From contig DASXUG010000001.1 of assembly GCA_036504995.1 (NCBI GenBank), forward strand, positions 62,001-126,000: a stretch of 64,000 bases of DNA. The letters are read 5' to 3'. The notes under the pieces are model-generated. The model was not told the origin of the DNA. It was given only the letters and a program-made list of their open reading frames with translations, and did no database searches. This DNA is from DASXUG01 sp036504995. Lineage in GTDB: Bacteria; Pseudomonadota; Gammaproteobacteria; Burkholderiales; Methylophilaceae. Made by a program: the position numbers and the translations under genes. Shown piece by piece: positions 1-8,651 of the stretch; position 1 is the first letter of the stretch, and every line of letters starts with the position of its first letter.

Positions 1-201
1 CTTTAAATTAAGTCACTTAAAATAAGTACTTAAACAACTTAATTTCGTTTAGCGGTTTATTTCGGTCTAAACCCTAAACGTACTTGAGTTTTGAGCCAAA
101 TTTTGAAAGACCGCATTTATACCATAAAACTTAGAGTGAACTCAAGCTAATTCGCTTTTATTTACATGGTTTTTTATTGCTGTGGCATTTTATTCACTGA
201 A

Positions 202-678
202 TTAATGTTTGCCCGTGCTACCAAAACCACCTTCACCACGTTCGGAGGTTTGAAATTCATCCACAATATGAAAATGAGCTTGCATCACAGGCACGATAAT
301 GAGTTGTGCGATACGCTCCATCGGATTGAGCATAAATGCTTCTTTGCCGCGATTCCAGCAAGAAACGAGCAATTGCCCTTGATAGTCTGAGTCAATCAAC
401 CCAACTAAGTTACCCAATACAATGCCGTGTTTGTGACCAAGCCCTGAGCGCGGCAATATCATGGCGGCGTAGCGCGGGTCAGCAAGGTGAAGCGCCATGC
501 CTGTTGGAATTAATGTAGTTTCGCCAGGATGAAGCGTTTGTGTATGCTCAAGGCATGCACGTAAATCGAGCCCCGCAGAGCCGAGAGTGGCGTAGCTCGG
601 CGTGTGGTTATGGAGGCGGGGATCTAAAATCTTAAGTTCTACATCAATGCTATGTAATGTGCTTGGATGAAAGTGCAT
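202..678 (-). CDS. dut: dUTP diphosphatase (dUTPase)
   Basis: Hydrolyses dUTP to dUMP and pyrophosphate, keeping uracil out of DNA and feeding dTMP synthesis; cytoplasmic trimer. The 158 residues carry all five trimeric dUTPase motifs: GSAGLDLRA near residue 33, PRSGLG at 76-81, GLIDSDYQGQ at 93-102, the ERIAQ segment near 121, and the glycine-rich C-terminal arm RGEGGFGSTG at 147-156. Length is normal for the bacterial family. The N-terminus is a few residues longer than in E. coli, but no better internal start is seen. It follows coaBC by 18 bp on the same strand, the usual coaBC-dut pairing, so the two are probably one operon. Confidence 0.96.
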   Translation of the reverse strand: MHFHPSTLHSIDVELKILDPRLHNHTPSYATLGSAGLDLRACLEHTQTLHPGETTLIPTGMALHLADPRYAAMILPRSGLGHKHGIVLGNLVGLIDSDYQGQLLVSCWNRGKEAFMLNPMERIAQLIIVPVMQAHFHIVDEFQTSERGEGGFGSTGKH

Positions 679-696
679 GAGCGTCTCGCAGTAAGT

Positions 697-1920
697 TTAA
701 ATGACTGAATGAATATGTTTTAAAAGTAATGTAGCTAACTCTTGTTTTGTTGCAGGCGGGAGTGGGTGCTCACCATCGTCGTCTATAATGGTGATTTGGC
801 TATAATCTTCTCCCATCACATTGCTATGGTTGGCGACGATCATCGGCAGTTTTTTGCGTAGCATTTTTTCATGCGCTTGCTCTACAACACGTTCGCTCTC
901 GGCGGCAAAACCTACACAAAAAGGCGGATTGGGTAGACTGGCGACTTCACTCAAAATATCTGGGTTGGCCACCAGCTCGATGTTAAGCGGGGCACTTGTT
1001 TTTTTAATTTTCTGTTCGCTGGGGTTGGCTGGTCGATAATCAGCCACCGCTGCTACGCTGATGAAAATATCGGTATCGGCAATCTGCTGCATGACAGATT
1101 GATGCATGGCGAGCGCGTTAGTGGCTGAGATCACTTTACAGTTTTTGGGCGGGCTAACTGTGCTTTTGCCAGCAATTAATGTTACTTCAGCACCCATGTC
1201 AGCCGCCGTTTGCGCAACGGCAAAGCCCATTTTGCCAGAGCTGAAGTTGGTAATGCCACGCACGGGGTCTATATTTTCAACGGTCGCGCCTGCCGTAATT
1301 AAAATATGCTTGCCAGCAAATAACTTGGGTTGTTGTAATGCAGCAAGGGCTTGCATAATGTCTTCTGCCTCCAGCATGCGACCCAAGCCGACTTCCCCAC
1401 AGGCTTGCTCGCCAGCAGCGGGGCCCAAAATGGTAATGCCATCAGTGCCTAATTGAGTAATATTGCGCTGTGTAGCTGGGTTTTCCCACATTTGTTTGTT
1501 CATGGCAGGTGCGACTATTAACGGGCAATCTCTTGCGAGGCATAGGGTGGAGAGTAAATCATCTGTGCTGCCATGTACTAATTTAGCTATAAAATTAGCG
1601 CTGGCGGGGGCGATTAATATGGCATCGGCTTCGCGTGATAGCTCAATATGTGGCATACCGTTGGCAATGCTTTGATCCCACATTTCGATAAATACTGGTT
1701 TGCCTGAGAGCGCTTGCATGGTGACGGGTGTAATAAATTGGCAGGCGGCTTTAGTCATTACTACTTGCACTTCAATACCAGCCTTCACCAACAGACGCAC
1801 CAGTTCGGCAGCTTTATATGCCGCAATGCCGCCTGTAATGCCCAGTACCAATTTTTTGATGATTGGAATTGGCGTGACCGATGTTTGAGGTGAAGCATGC
1901 ATAGTTAAAGTTTTCAACAA
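697..1920 (-). CDS. coaBC: Bifunctional phosphopantothenoylcysteine decarboxylase / phosphopantothenate-cysteine ligase
   Basis: Makes 4'-phosphopantetheine from 4'-phosphopantothenate and cysteine in coenzyme A synthesis. The N-terminal flavoprotein (CoaC) half has the nucleotide-binding GITGGIAAYKAAELVR segment near residue 28, the PAMNKQMWENP active-site clamp and ACGEVGLGRM. The CoaB half begins near residue 205 with ITAGATVENIDPVRGITN and NFSSGKMG. At 407 residues it is full length. About 20 residues precede the conserved start of the Rossmann fold, so translation might begin slightly later. It is the first gene of a coaBC-dut unit. The last CoA step, coaE, lies elsewhere in this window (24634-25242). 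Confidence 0.96.
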   Translation of the reverse strand: MLKTLTMHASPQTSVTPIPIIKKLVLGITGGIAAYKAAELVRLLVKAGIEVQVVMTKAACQFITPVTMQALSGKPVFIEMWDQSIANGMPHIELSREADAILIAPASANFIAKLVHGSTDDLLSTLCLARDCPLIVAPAMNKQMWENPATQRNITQLGTDGITILGPAAGEQACGEVGLGRMLEAEDIMQALAALQQPKLFAGKHILITAGATVENIDPVRGITNFSSGKMGFAVAQTAADMGAEVTLIAGKSTVSPPKNCKVISATNALAMHQSVMQQIADTDIFISVAAVADYRPANPSEQKIKKTSAPLNIELVANPDILSEVASLPNPPFCVGFAAESERVVEQAHEKMLRKKLPMIVANHSNVMGEDYSQITIIDDDGEHPLPPATKQELATLLLKHIHSVI

Positions 1921-1980
1921 AAGCAGAATAGGTATAATCCATTCATTTTAATACGAAATTGAATTTGGGGTTTGAAAACC

Positions 1981-2742
1981 ATGTGGCAAAAGATACGTAT
2001 TGTTATTTTACTGTTTGTATTAGCAACGGTTGCCCAGCAATCATTGCTAAAAGATGGCGCGCCACGTTGGAATAAAACCCTATACGTAACACTCTACCCG
2101 ATAAATGCAGATGGCAGCGGCGCTTCAGCTTCCAGTATCGCAGCTCTGGATGCTGCGCAGTTTGAAGAGATTGAGTCCTACTTTAATCAGCAAGCCTCTC
2201 GTTATCAGTTAAGTTTAAGTAAGCCTTTTGCACTGCGCTTGGGTGCTGAGGTTAAGTCCTTGCCGCCTGCGCCAGACCCCGCAAGTATGTGGTCAACTAT
2301 GTTGTGGAGTTTAAAGTTTAGGAATTGGGTTTACCACAATAGTCCTGCCACCACAGTGCCTGCCGATGTGCGCCTATATGTATTGTTTTACGATCCCGCC
2401 TCGCATCCTGTATTGAAGCACTCGACTGCATTAAGCAAAGGGCGCATAGGCCAAGTGAATGTATTTGCAAGCAAAGCTTATCGCCAACAGAATAACGTGG
2501 TCATTGCGCACGAGCTGTTGCACACCGTTGCCGCCACTGATAAGTATAATCTTGCCAATAACTTACCTACTTATCCGCAGGGTTACGCTGAGCCAGATAG
2601 ACAGCCTTTGTATCCGCAAGCTATGGCGGAGCTGATGGCAGGGCGCACCCCAATCTTGGAAAGTAAGGCGGTAATGCCTGAAGATTTATTGCAAACCTTG
2701 GTCGGGCAGTTAACCGCAAAAGAGATTGGCTGGGTGAAGTAG
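1981..2742 (+). CDS. Membrane-anchored or secreted metzincin-like protein of unknown function
   Basis: I do not recognise a named family. From the ATG at 1981 the protein has 253 residues, with an uncleaved signal anchor or signal peptide (about 4-20) and then a periplasmic domain. HELLH at residues 167-171 is a zinc-peptidase HExxH motif. It continues as HELLHTVAATD, so an alanine stands where metzincins have glycine and an aspartate (177) is at the third-ligand position. That is inference from spacing only. The ATG at 1981 is preferred to a TTG at 1972 because GGGG (1967-1970) is 10 bp upstream of the ATG but only 1 bp from the TTG. Its stop overlaps the radC GTG start by one base, so the two are co-translated. 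Confidence 0.75.
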   Translation: MWQKIRIVILLFVLATVAQQSLLKDGAPRWNKTLYVTLYPINADGSGASASSIAALDAAQFEEIESYFNQQASRYQLSLSKPFALRLGAEVKSLPPAPDPASMWSTMLWSLKFRNWVYHNSPATTVPADVRLYVLFYDPASHPVLKHSTALSKGRIGQVNVFASKAYRQQNNVVIAHELLHTVAATDKYNLANNLPTYPQGYAEPDRQPLYPQAMAELMAGRTPILESKAVMPEDLLQTLVGQLTAKEIGWVK

Positions 2743-3416
2743 TGGCGATTACCGACTGGCCCGAAGGCGAGCGCCCGCGTGAGAAGCTGCTTGCGCATGG
2801 CGTGGGTACATTGTCAGACGCTGAGCTACTTGCCATATTTTTACGAGTGGGTGTGACAGGTAAAAGTGCAGTCGATTTAGCGCGTGATTTATTGCAGACA
2901 TTTGGCGGCCTGAACGGTATATTTTCAGCAGATTTAACACAAATCAGCACCGTGCATGGCATGGGAGAAAGCAAATACTGCCAGCTGCAAGCCATCTATG
3001 AAATGAGTCAGCGTGCGCTTGCTGAACAAATGAAGTTGGGAGATGTACTGAATTCGCCACAAAAGGTGCGAGATTATTTATGTCTGAAATTGGGCACATT
3101 AAGCCGAGAGGTCTTTCTGGTGATATTTTTAGATTCGCAAAATCGTGTGATTTCGCAAGAGGTTTTGTTTGAAGGCACGCTTATGCAAACTAGCGTGTAT
3201 CCGCGAGAGGTGATTAAACGTGTACTGCATCACAATGCTGCTGCGGTAATTTTTGCCCATAATCATCCACAAGGCGTTGCCATGCAAAGTCGTGCGGATG
3301 AAATGATTACGCACGAGTTGAAAAATGCCTTAGCTTTAGTCGATGTTAAAGTGCTGGATCATTTTGTAGTGGCAGGCAATAAAACTCTGTCATTTTCGGA
3401 AAAAGGTCTAATATAA
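2742..3416 (+). CDS. radC: RadC family JAB/MPN domain protein
   Basis: A JAMM-fold protein of the RadC family. It was historically linked to DNA repair, but that role is not established. The 224 residues have the N-terminal helix-hairpin-helix part (PREKLLAHGVGTLSDAELLA, then the HGMGESK loop) and a C-terminal JAB domain with HNHPQG followed by S and D in the HxHP-x6-S-x2-D spacing, so the metal site looks intact. The conserved tail LDHFVV is present. The start is GTG overlapping the stop of the preceding metzincin-like gene by one base. No strong terminator follows; a small palindrome lies at 3471-3486. Confidence 0.93.
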   Translation: MAITDWPEGERPREKLLAHGVGTLSDAELLAIFLRVGVTGKSAVDLARDLLQTFGGLNGIFSADLTQISTVHGMGESKYCQLQAIYEMSQRALAEQMKLGDVLNSPQKVRDYLCLKLGTLSREVFLVIFLDSQNRVISQEVLFEGTLMQTSVYPREVIKRVLHHNAAAVIFAHNHPQGVAMQSRADEMITHELKNALALVDVKVLDHFVVAGNKTLSFSEKGLI

Positions 3417-3470
3417 ACAAGCATTAATTGCACTTTTTGAGTTTAGATTTAGCTTAAATTTAGTTAGAAC

Positions 3471-3486
3471 TAGTCCAAACGGACTA
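3471..3486. promoter_or_regulatory. Perfect 6-bp palindrome next to a candidate promoter
   Basis: TAGTCC-AAAC-GGACTA is a perfect inverted repeat that abuts a possible -35 box. It could be an operator for the small membrane-peptide gene downstream, or a weak transcription end for radC, since a T-rich stretch follows within about 10 bp. The sequence alone does not decide. Confidence 0.4.
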
Positions 3487-3514
3487 TTGTTATGTTTTTT
3501 AATTGTAATAAAAT
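3487..3514 (+). promoter_or_regulatory. Candidate sigma-70 promoter for the 41-residue peptide gene
   Basis: TTGTTA (3487-3492) and TAAAAT (3509-3514) are separated by 16 bp, matching four and five of six consensus positions. The predicted start of transcription is about 40 bp before the ATG at 3563. Confidence 0.4.
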
Positions 3515-3562
3515 GTACCTCAATAGACGAATAGTTAAATAAATTTATTGGGGAACGCAATC

Positions 3563-3688
3563 ATGCTTATTACTAAAGATAGTTATGCCACAAAATGTGC
3601 AATGGTCACCGCAGCTGCACCCTTGTTTATGATGCTGATGGCAGGTTTGATTGTTTTTGCTTGTGGTATGGCATTAATCAGTCGGTAA
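3563..3688 (+). CDS. Small single-pass membrane peptide, 41 residues, function unknown
   Basis: ATG at 3563 is preceded by GGGGAA (3550-3555) at ideal spacing, a strong ribosome binding site. The peptide has a short polar N-terminus (MLITKDSYATKC) and one hydrophobic helix from about residue 13 to 37, rich in Met and Ala and with two cysteines in the whole peptide, ending in SR. Its own candidate promoter and a rho-independent terminator at 3781-3806 make it a monocistronic unit between radC and cstA. I do not recognise the family. The case for a real gene rests on the ribosome binding site, the membrane helix and the transcription signals. Confidence 0.6.
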   Translation: MLITKDSYATKCAMVTAAAPLFMMLMAGLIVFACGMALISR

Positions 3689-3780
3689 TTTACCAATTTT
3701 TTATTTGACTTCAGCATATTAGAGCTGGCTGTGTAGCATGTGGCCGGTTGTTTTATAATAAAAATATCCGAGATTTTAGT

Positions 3781-3806
3781 AAGTCAGCTTAGGGCTGACT
3801 TTTTTG
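3781..3806 (+). terminator. Rho-independent terminator after the small peptide gene
   Basis: AAGTCAGC (3781-3788) and GCTGACTT (3794-3801) form a perfect 8-bp stem with a 5-nt loop, running into TTTTTT. It ends the small-peptide transcript and isolates cstA. Confidence 0.8.
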
Positions 3807-3925
3807 TTTATAGACTACGCGCCCCTCAAGATAAAATCCTTCACAATACTTCTTGTTTTTAATTTGATATAAATTTTTCATCGGTCTGATTTATACTGAC
3901 GCCTTGAGTTAAGCAGGGTGTTGGT

Positions 3926-5977
3926 ATGAAAAATCACTTATCTAAACTGGTTTGGTTATTAGTCGTATTGCTCGGCTTAGCTGCCGTTGCGAGCATTGCA
4001 TTCAGTCGCGGCGAATCTATTAGCGCTATGTGGCTGATTACGGCTGCGATTTGTATTTATGCGATTGCCTATCGTTTTTATGCCTCTTGGATAGCCGCAA
4101 CGGTGTTGGTGATAGACGAAACGCGCGCAACGCCAGCCGAGCGCTTGGACAATGGGCGCGATTTTTTACCTACTAATAAATGGGTGGTATTTGGTCACCA
4201 CTTTGCTGCAATCGCTGGCCCTGGGCCGCTGGTAGGTCCGACACTGGCTGCGCAATTCGGCTATTTGCCTGGAACCTTGTGGATACTAGTCGGCTCAGTG
4301 TTGGGCGGCTGTGTACAAGATATGGTGGTATTGTTTTTATCCACACGTCGCGATGGCAAGAGTCTAGGCCAGATGGCGCGCGATGAGTTGGGTGCGATTG
4401 GTGGTACAGCCGCTCAAGTGGGCACCTTGGCGATTATGATTATTTTGATCGCGGTGCTTGGTCTGGTGGTGGTTAATGCCATGAAACATAGCCCTTGGGC
4501 CACCTCTACCGTGGCGGCGACCATTCCTATTGCCATGATTATTGGCATTTATATGCGCAATATTCGCCCAGGTCGTGTGCTCGAGGCCTCCGCGATTGGC
4601 GTGGCTTTGTTACTGTTGTCGGTAGTGGCTGGGGGCTGGGTCGATCATCATGAAGCTTTGCGCGGCTACTTTGATCATGAAGGTTTAAACTTAGCTTGGG
4701 GCATTATTGCCTATGGTTTTGCCGCCGCCATTTTACCCGTTTGGCTTCTGCTAGCGCCGCGTGATTATCTATCTACCTATATGAAATTAGGCACAGTCAT
4801 TTTGCTGGCTGTGGCTATTTTGATGTTGCAGCCAGTCATTAAAATGCCTGCAGTGACGCAATTTGTGGATGGCACAGGCCCTATTTTTGGCGGAAAGCTT
4901 TTCCCTTTTGTATTTATTACCATTGCTTGCGGTGCCATTTCAGGTTTTCATTCGCTGATCGCTTCGGGCACAACGCCTAAGTTAATCGCTAACGAGCGCG
5001 ATATTCGTACCATTGCTTATGGCGCGATGTTGTTAGAGTCATTTGTGGCCATTATGGCGATGATTGCGGCTACGGTTTTGGAGCCAGGGGTATTTTTTGC
5101 CATTAATAGCCCAGCTGGTTTTGTCGGCAAAGAAGCTGCCGATGCAGTTGCTAAAATCAGCAGTTGGGGCTATGCCGTGAATGTGGAGCAAATGCAAGCG
5201 CTTGCAAATGATATGGGAGAATCTAGCCTATTCGCGCGAACGGGTGGCGCGCCTAGTTTGGCTGTAGGCATGGCCAGTATCTTTGGTAACGCTTTCGGCA
5301 AAAATTTATTAGCTTTGTGGTATCACTTTGCCATTATGTTTGAGGCAATTTTTATCCTGACCACCTTAGATGCAGGTACGCGTGTCGGACGCTTTATGCT
5401 GCAAGATATGCTGGGGAATGTTTGGCCTAAAATGGCGAATACTTCCTGGTGGCCCTCAGTGCTGATTTCAAGCGCCTTGGTGGTGAGTGCCTGGGGTTAT
5501 TTTCTATATATCGGCGTGATTGACCCCAACGGTGGTGTGAATATCCTGTGGCCGTTATTCGGTATCGCCAACCAAATGTTAGCCGCCATTGCCCTTTCTG
5601 TAGCCACAGGTGTTTTGGTGAAGTCAGGCAAGTCAAAGTTTGCTTGGATTACAGCGCTACCTTTGCTTTGGCTGGTCGCAATAACAACTACTGCTGCTTG
5701 GCAAAAGATTTTTAGCGATGACATTCGTGTGGGCTTTTTTGCCGCCGCGCAAGATATGTCGGCAAAGTTAGTGGCAGGCGTATTGCCACCCGAAAAGGCC
5801 GCGGTTGCGCCACAGCTGATATTCAATCAACAACTAGACGCCTACTTAACCTTATTTTTTGTTGCGGTACTCTGGATTATCGTGCTCGACATGCTCAGAG
5901 TTTGCGCGCGATACGTGTCGGGGCGCATTCAACATAGCGGTATAGAATCGCCTTATGTTAAAACCATGCTGGAATAG
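3926..5977 (+). CDS. cstA: Carbon starvation protein A, pyruvate/peptide transporter family
   Basis: Polytopic inner-membrane carrier of the CstA/BtsT family; E. coli members take up pyruvate or peptides during carbon limitation. The 683 residues start with a membrane helix and contain the family hallmark GHHFAAIAGPGPLVGPTLAAQ near residue 90, a GGCVQDM segment, a long series of hydrophobic helices and the conserved IACGAISGFHSLIASGTTPK stretch near residue 335. Length fits the family. AGGGTG lies just before the ATG. A YbdD-type small gene follows after 12 bp, as in E. coli cstA-ybdD. The substrate cannot be assigned from sequence. Confidence 0.93.
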   Translation: MKNHLSKLVWLLVVLLGLAAVASIAFSRGESISAMWLITAAICIYAIAYRFYASWIAATVLVIDETRATPAERLDNGRDFLPTNKWVVFGHHFAAIAGPGPLVGPTLAAQFGYLPGTLWILVGSVLGGCVQDMVVLFLSTRRDGKSLGQMARDELGAIGGTAAQVGTLAIMIILIAVLGLVVVNAMKHSPWATSTVAATIPIAMIIGIYMRNIRPGRVLEASAIGVALLLLSVVAGGWVDHHEALRGYFDHEGLNLAWGIIAYGFAAAILPVWLLLAPRDYLSTYMKLGTVILLAVAILMLQPVIKMPAVTQFVDGTGPIFGGKLFPFVFITIACGAISGFHSLIASGTTPKLIANERDIRTIAYGAMLLESFVAIMAMIAATVLEPGVFFAINSPAGFVGKEAADAVAKISSWGYAVNVEQMQALANDMGESSLFARTGGAPSLAVGMASIFGNAFGKNLLALWYHFAIMFEAIFILTTLDAGTRVGRFMLQDMLGNVWPKMANTSWWPSVLISSALVVSAWGYFLYIGVIDPNGGVNILWPLFGIANQMLAAIALSVATGVLVKSGKSKFAWITALPLLWLVAITTTAAWQKIFSDDIRVGFFAAAQDMSAKLVAGVLPPEKAAVAPQLIFNQQLDAYLTLFFVAVLWIIVLDMLRVCARYVSGRIQHSGIESPYVKTMLE

Positions 5978-5989
5978 GATAAATTAAAA

Positions 5990-6169
5990 ATGTGGCAGTT
6001 TTTTAAAACAGCGTGGCGTAATATTCGTCAGTTATCTGGTGATGATGCCTACGAACGCTATTTGCAACATCATGCCGAACATCATGTAGACGAGCCCCCG
6101 CTGAGTCGAGAAGCGTTTTTTAAAGAATGGCAAGAGCGCAAGTGGAAGGGTGTAAAACGTTGCTGTTGA
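5990..6169 (+). CDS. ybdD: YbdD/YjiX family (DUF466) small protein
   Basis: A 59-residue protein starting MWQFFKTAWRNIRQLSGDD and ending in the arginine-cysteine-cysteine tail typical of YbdD/YjiX. It contains YERYLQHH and the SREAFFKEWQERK segment, which aligns with the EEFFRERQ region of the E. coli protein. Members are almost always encoded directly after CstA/BtsT transporters and are thought to be needed for transport activity. Here the ATG is 12 bp after the cstA stop, with AGGAT between them, so co-translation is likely. Confidence 0.9.
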   Translation: MWQFFKTAWRNIRQLSGDDAYERYLQHHAEHHVDEPPLSREAFFKEWQERKWKGVKRCC

Positions 6170-6288
6170 GTTGGCTAGGCATGTTTCTATGCGAAAGATA
6201 ATTGGAGATGACTGATTTTTTTAGGCAGGGGACTTAATGCTATAATTGCCCACTGAAATGACAGCGTAATAGTAGATAGAAAAGTAAA

Positions 6289-6708
6289 ATGACACCTAAT
6301 AAATATAGCAAATTAACGCAACGCGGGTTGAGCTTGGTCGAGCAGATCGTACTGATTATTATTGCTTTCTCGACGATTCTTGCCGTGTTCCAGTCGATTC
6401 AGCATGTTTGGCTTGCAGGGGCGATTACGGTCGGCGACATATTGCTACTGTTTTTGTACTTAGAAGTCATGTCTATGCTCAATCACTATCTGGGTTCAGG
6501 TAATTTGCCAGTACGTTACCCACTCTATATTGGAATTATCGCTTTGGCGCGCTACCTCGTATTAGAGATAAAAGAGCTTGATGCTTGGCGCATTGTGGCA
6601 CTAGCTGCCGCCATTTTTTTAATCGCGATGTCTATTCTTATTGTGCGTTACGGGCATGTACGTTTCCCGTATACCGATGGTACCGATTTACAATCTAAAC
6701 ATGACTAG
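6289..6708 (+). CDS. psiE: Phosphate-starvation-inducible PsiE family membrane protein
   Basis: A 139-residue inner-membrane protein with four predicted helices (about 17-38, 45-63, 75-92 and 101-119). The pattern with DILLLFLYLEVMSMLNHYL and the RYLVLEIKE segment matches the PsiE family. E. coli psiE is induced by phosphate starvation, but its biochemical role is unknown. The stop overlaps the AGGA that serves the purC start 10 bp downstream, so psiE and purC are probably cotranscribed, an unexplained pairing. No Pho box was identified upstream. Confidence 0.85.
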   Translation: MTPNKYSKLTQRGLSLVEQIVLIIIAFSTILAVFQSIQHVWLAGAITVGDILLLFLYLEVMSMLNHYLGSGNLPVRYPLYIGIIALARYLVLEIKELDAWRIVALAAAIFLIAMSILIVRYGHVRFPYTDGTDLQSKHD

Positions 6709-6717
6709 GATTTTGCT

Positions 6718-7617
6718 TTGTCTAACACGTTAACTCAATCTAGCATTAAAAGTTTACCTTTGCTGCACCAAGGCAAAGTGCGTGATATTTACGATATTGA
6801 TGCCAATACCATGCTGCTCATTGCAACGGACAGGCTTTCAGCTTTTGATGTCATTTTGCCGACTCCGATTGCTAATAAGGGTGCCATTTTGACTGAGATT
6901 GCCAATTTCTGGTTTGAAAAACTTAAACATGTAGTACCCAATCATTTAACGGGTATTAATCCAGATTCCGTGGTGAAAGACCCTGCCGAAAAAGCACAAT
7001 TGGGTAAGCGTGCGCTGGTGGTGAAGAAATTAAAACCGTTGCCGATTGAAGCGATTGTGCGTGGCTACTTAGCGGGTAGTGGCTGGAAAGAATATAAACA
7101 AACGGGTACCGTATGCGGTATTGCATTGCCTGCTGGTTTGCAAGAGGCCAGCCAGTTGCCTGAGCCAATTTTTACACCCTCAAGCAAGGCCGATGTGGGC
7201 GATCATGATGAAAACATCACGCTAGAAAAATGTGCGCAATTGTTAGGCAAGGATATGGCCGAGCAAGTAGCGAAAGTCAGCGTTCAGCTCTACCAAGAGG
7301 CAGCGGCGTATGCGCTGACCCGCGGCATTATTATTGCAGATACTAAATTTGAATTTGGTTTGGATGCTAATGGTGTATTGCATGTGATTGATGAAGTATT
7401 AACGCCAGACTCGTCACGTTTTTGGCCTGCTGAGTCGTATATTGTGGGTAAAAATCCGCCTAGCTTTGATAAACAGTTCGTGCGTGATTGGCTTGAGGCC
7501 TCAGGTTGGAACAAGGTTGCGCCTGGCCCGGAGTTACCAGCAGATGTTGCGGCTAAAACCAGCGAAAAATATCATGAGGCTTTTGAAAAGTTAACAGGTA
7601 AGGCGTTGGTGGTTTGA
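6718..7617 (+). CDS. purC: Phosphoribosylaminoimidazole-succinocarboxamide synthase
   Basis: ATP-dependent ligation of aspartate to CAIR, giving SAICAR in purine synthesis. The 299-residue chain has the N-terminal nucleotide loop QGKVRDIYDID, ATDRLSAFDVILP near residue 40, the IVRGYLAGSGWKEY segment near residue 115, and IIADTKFEFGLD and DEVLTPDSSRFW near residues 205-225. The length matches the longer bacterial/eukaryotic-like form. Translation starts at TTG 6718 with AGGA 8 bp upstream. purE and purK, which act just before it, are at 30865-32556, so the pathway genes are split. Confidence 0.96.
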   Translation: MSNTLTQSSIKSLPLLHQGKVRDIYDIDANTMLLIATDRLSAFDVILPTPIANKGAILTEIANFWFEKLKHVVPNHLTGINPDSVVKDPAEKAQLGKRALVVKKLKPLPIEAIVRGYLAGSGWKEYKQTGTVCGIALPAGLQEASQLPEPIFTPSSKADVGDHDENITLEKCAQLLGKDMAEQVAKVSVQLYQEAAAYALTRGIIIADTKFEFGLDANGVLHVIDEVLTPDSSRFWPAESYIVGKNPPSFDKQFVRDWLEASGWNKVAPGPELPADVAAKTSEKYHEAFEKLTGKALVV

Positions 7618-7670
7618 TCTCTTCAGCCTTGATTGTTTCCTGTTTTGATAATTAGATTTTATAACTGGCA

Positions 7671-7970
7671 ATGTTAGCTAAACTCAAGCAAATTGCTAAG
7701 CAATTAAAAACCGAGTTTGAGGTATATCGGCTAGTGTTAAACCACCCAGATACGCCTCGACCAGCCAAGTGGCTGTTGGGTTTGGCAATTGGCTATGTGT
7801 TAATGCCATTTGATTTAATTCCAGACTTTATCCCAGTCATTGGGCAGTTGGATGATGCGGTGATTGTGCCATTGTTAGTGTATTTTGCATTTAAAATGAT
7901 CCCCGATGAGGTTATTTCGGCCTGTCGGTTACAAGTTGAAGTGAGTGGAAAGAAAATTAATCATGAGTAA
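7671..7970 (+). CDS. YkvA family (DUF1232) membrane protein
   Basis: A 99-residue protein with the DUF1232 signature HPDTPRPAKWLLGLAIGYVL followed by MPFDLIPDFIPVIGQLDDA, which forms two short membrane helices with a proline/aspartate-rich turn. The function of the family is unknown. The 3' end overlaps the start of the carbonic anhydrase gene by 8 bp, so the two are translationally coupled. Confidence 0.87.
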   Translation: MLAKLKQIAKQLKTEFEVYRLVLNHPDTPRPAKWLLGLAIGYVLMPFDLIPDFIPVIGQLDDAVIVPLLVYFAFKMIPDEVISACRLQVEVSGKKINHE

Positions 7971-8595
7971 TGTAGATCAATTTATTAAAGGTTATCAACG
8001 GTTTCATCAAAATTATTTTGTGGGTGAAGAGCCACTATTTGGCGCTTTGAGCCAAGGGCAAAACCCAACCAGTATGATTATTGCCTGTTCAGATTCCCGC
8101 GTCGATCCTGCCATTGTGATGGATGCCAAGCCAGGAGACCTATTTGTCGTGCGCAACGTGGCAAATCTGGTGCCGCCTTATGAAAAAGGCGGCGGCTACC
8201 ACGGGGTGAGTGCGGCGCTGGAGTTTGGTGTATGTGGCCTAAATGTAGAAAACATTATTGTCATGGGGCATCGTAAGTGTGGTGGCATTCGCGCCTTAAC
8301 AGAAGGTGTACCTGAGGGTATCGATGGCGAATTCATTCGTCCATGGGTAAGCATTGCCAATCGTGCGCATGAGCGTGTGCTTGCCGAGCAGCCTAATGCT
8401 TCTGCGAATGATACGGCCTGTGCTTGTGAGTTGGCGGGCATCATCGTGTCGCTTGAAAATTTAGCTACATTCCCATTTATCAAAGCCAGAACTGACGCAG
8501 GTACCTTAACTTTACATGGTTGGTATTTTGATATTGAATCGGGACAAATGTCGATTTATAACAAGCAAACATTAAAGTTTGATGCCATCGTTTGA
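7963..8595 (+). CDS. can: Beta-class carbonic anhydrase
   Basis: Interconverts CO2 and bicarbonate with a zinc centre. Counting from the ATG at 7963 (210 residues), the ligands are Cys42 and Asp44 in ACSDSRVDP, and His103 and Cys106 in MGHRKCGG, the complete beta-class set. The upstream in-frame GTG at 7945 would add six residues but lies inside ykvA; the ATG has GGAAAG about 10 bp upstream and matches the family N-terminus. Overlap with ykvA suggests one transcript. In this type of organism it would supply bicarbonate for carboxylations. Confidence 0.94.
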   Translation: MSNVDQFIKGYQRFHQNYFVGEEPLFGALSQGQNPTSMIIACSDSRVDPAIVMDAKPGDLFVVRNVANLVPPYEKGGGYHGVSAALEFGVCGLNVENIIVMGHRKCGGIRALTEGVPEGIDGEFIRPWVSIANRAHERVLAEQPNASANDTACACELAGIIVSLENLATFPFIKARTDAGTLTLHGWYFDIESGQMSIYNKQTLKFDAIV

Positions 8596-8651
8596 GGCGA
8601 AGTTTTGAAGTGATATTTTTTGAGATTAATTTAACAATACGAGGATAGAAC

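Noticed and set aside
5..146. Short inverted repeats in the AT-rich first 200 bp (AAATTAAGT/ACTTAATTT and CTTGAGTT/AACTCAAG)
   Set aside because: In DNA this AT-rich, such 8-9 bp repeats are expected by chance; no gene or terminator is supported.
1972..1980. Alternative TTG start for the metzincin-like protein
   Set aside because: The ribosome binding site GGGG ends 1 bp before it, which is too close; the ATG at 1981 has correct spacing.
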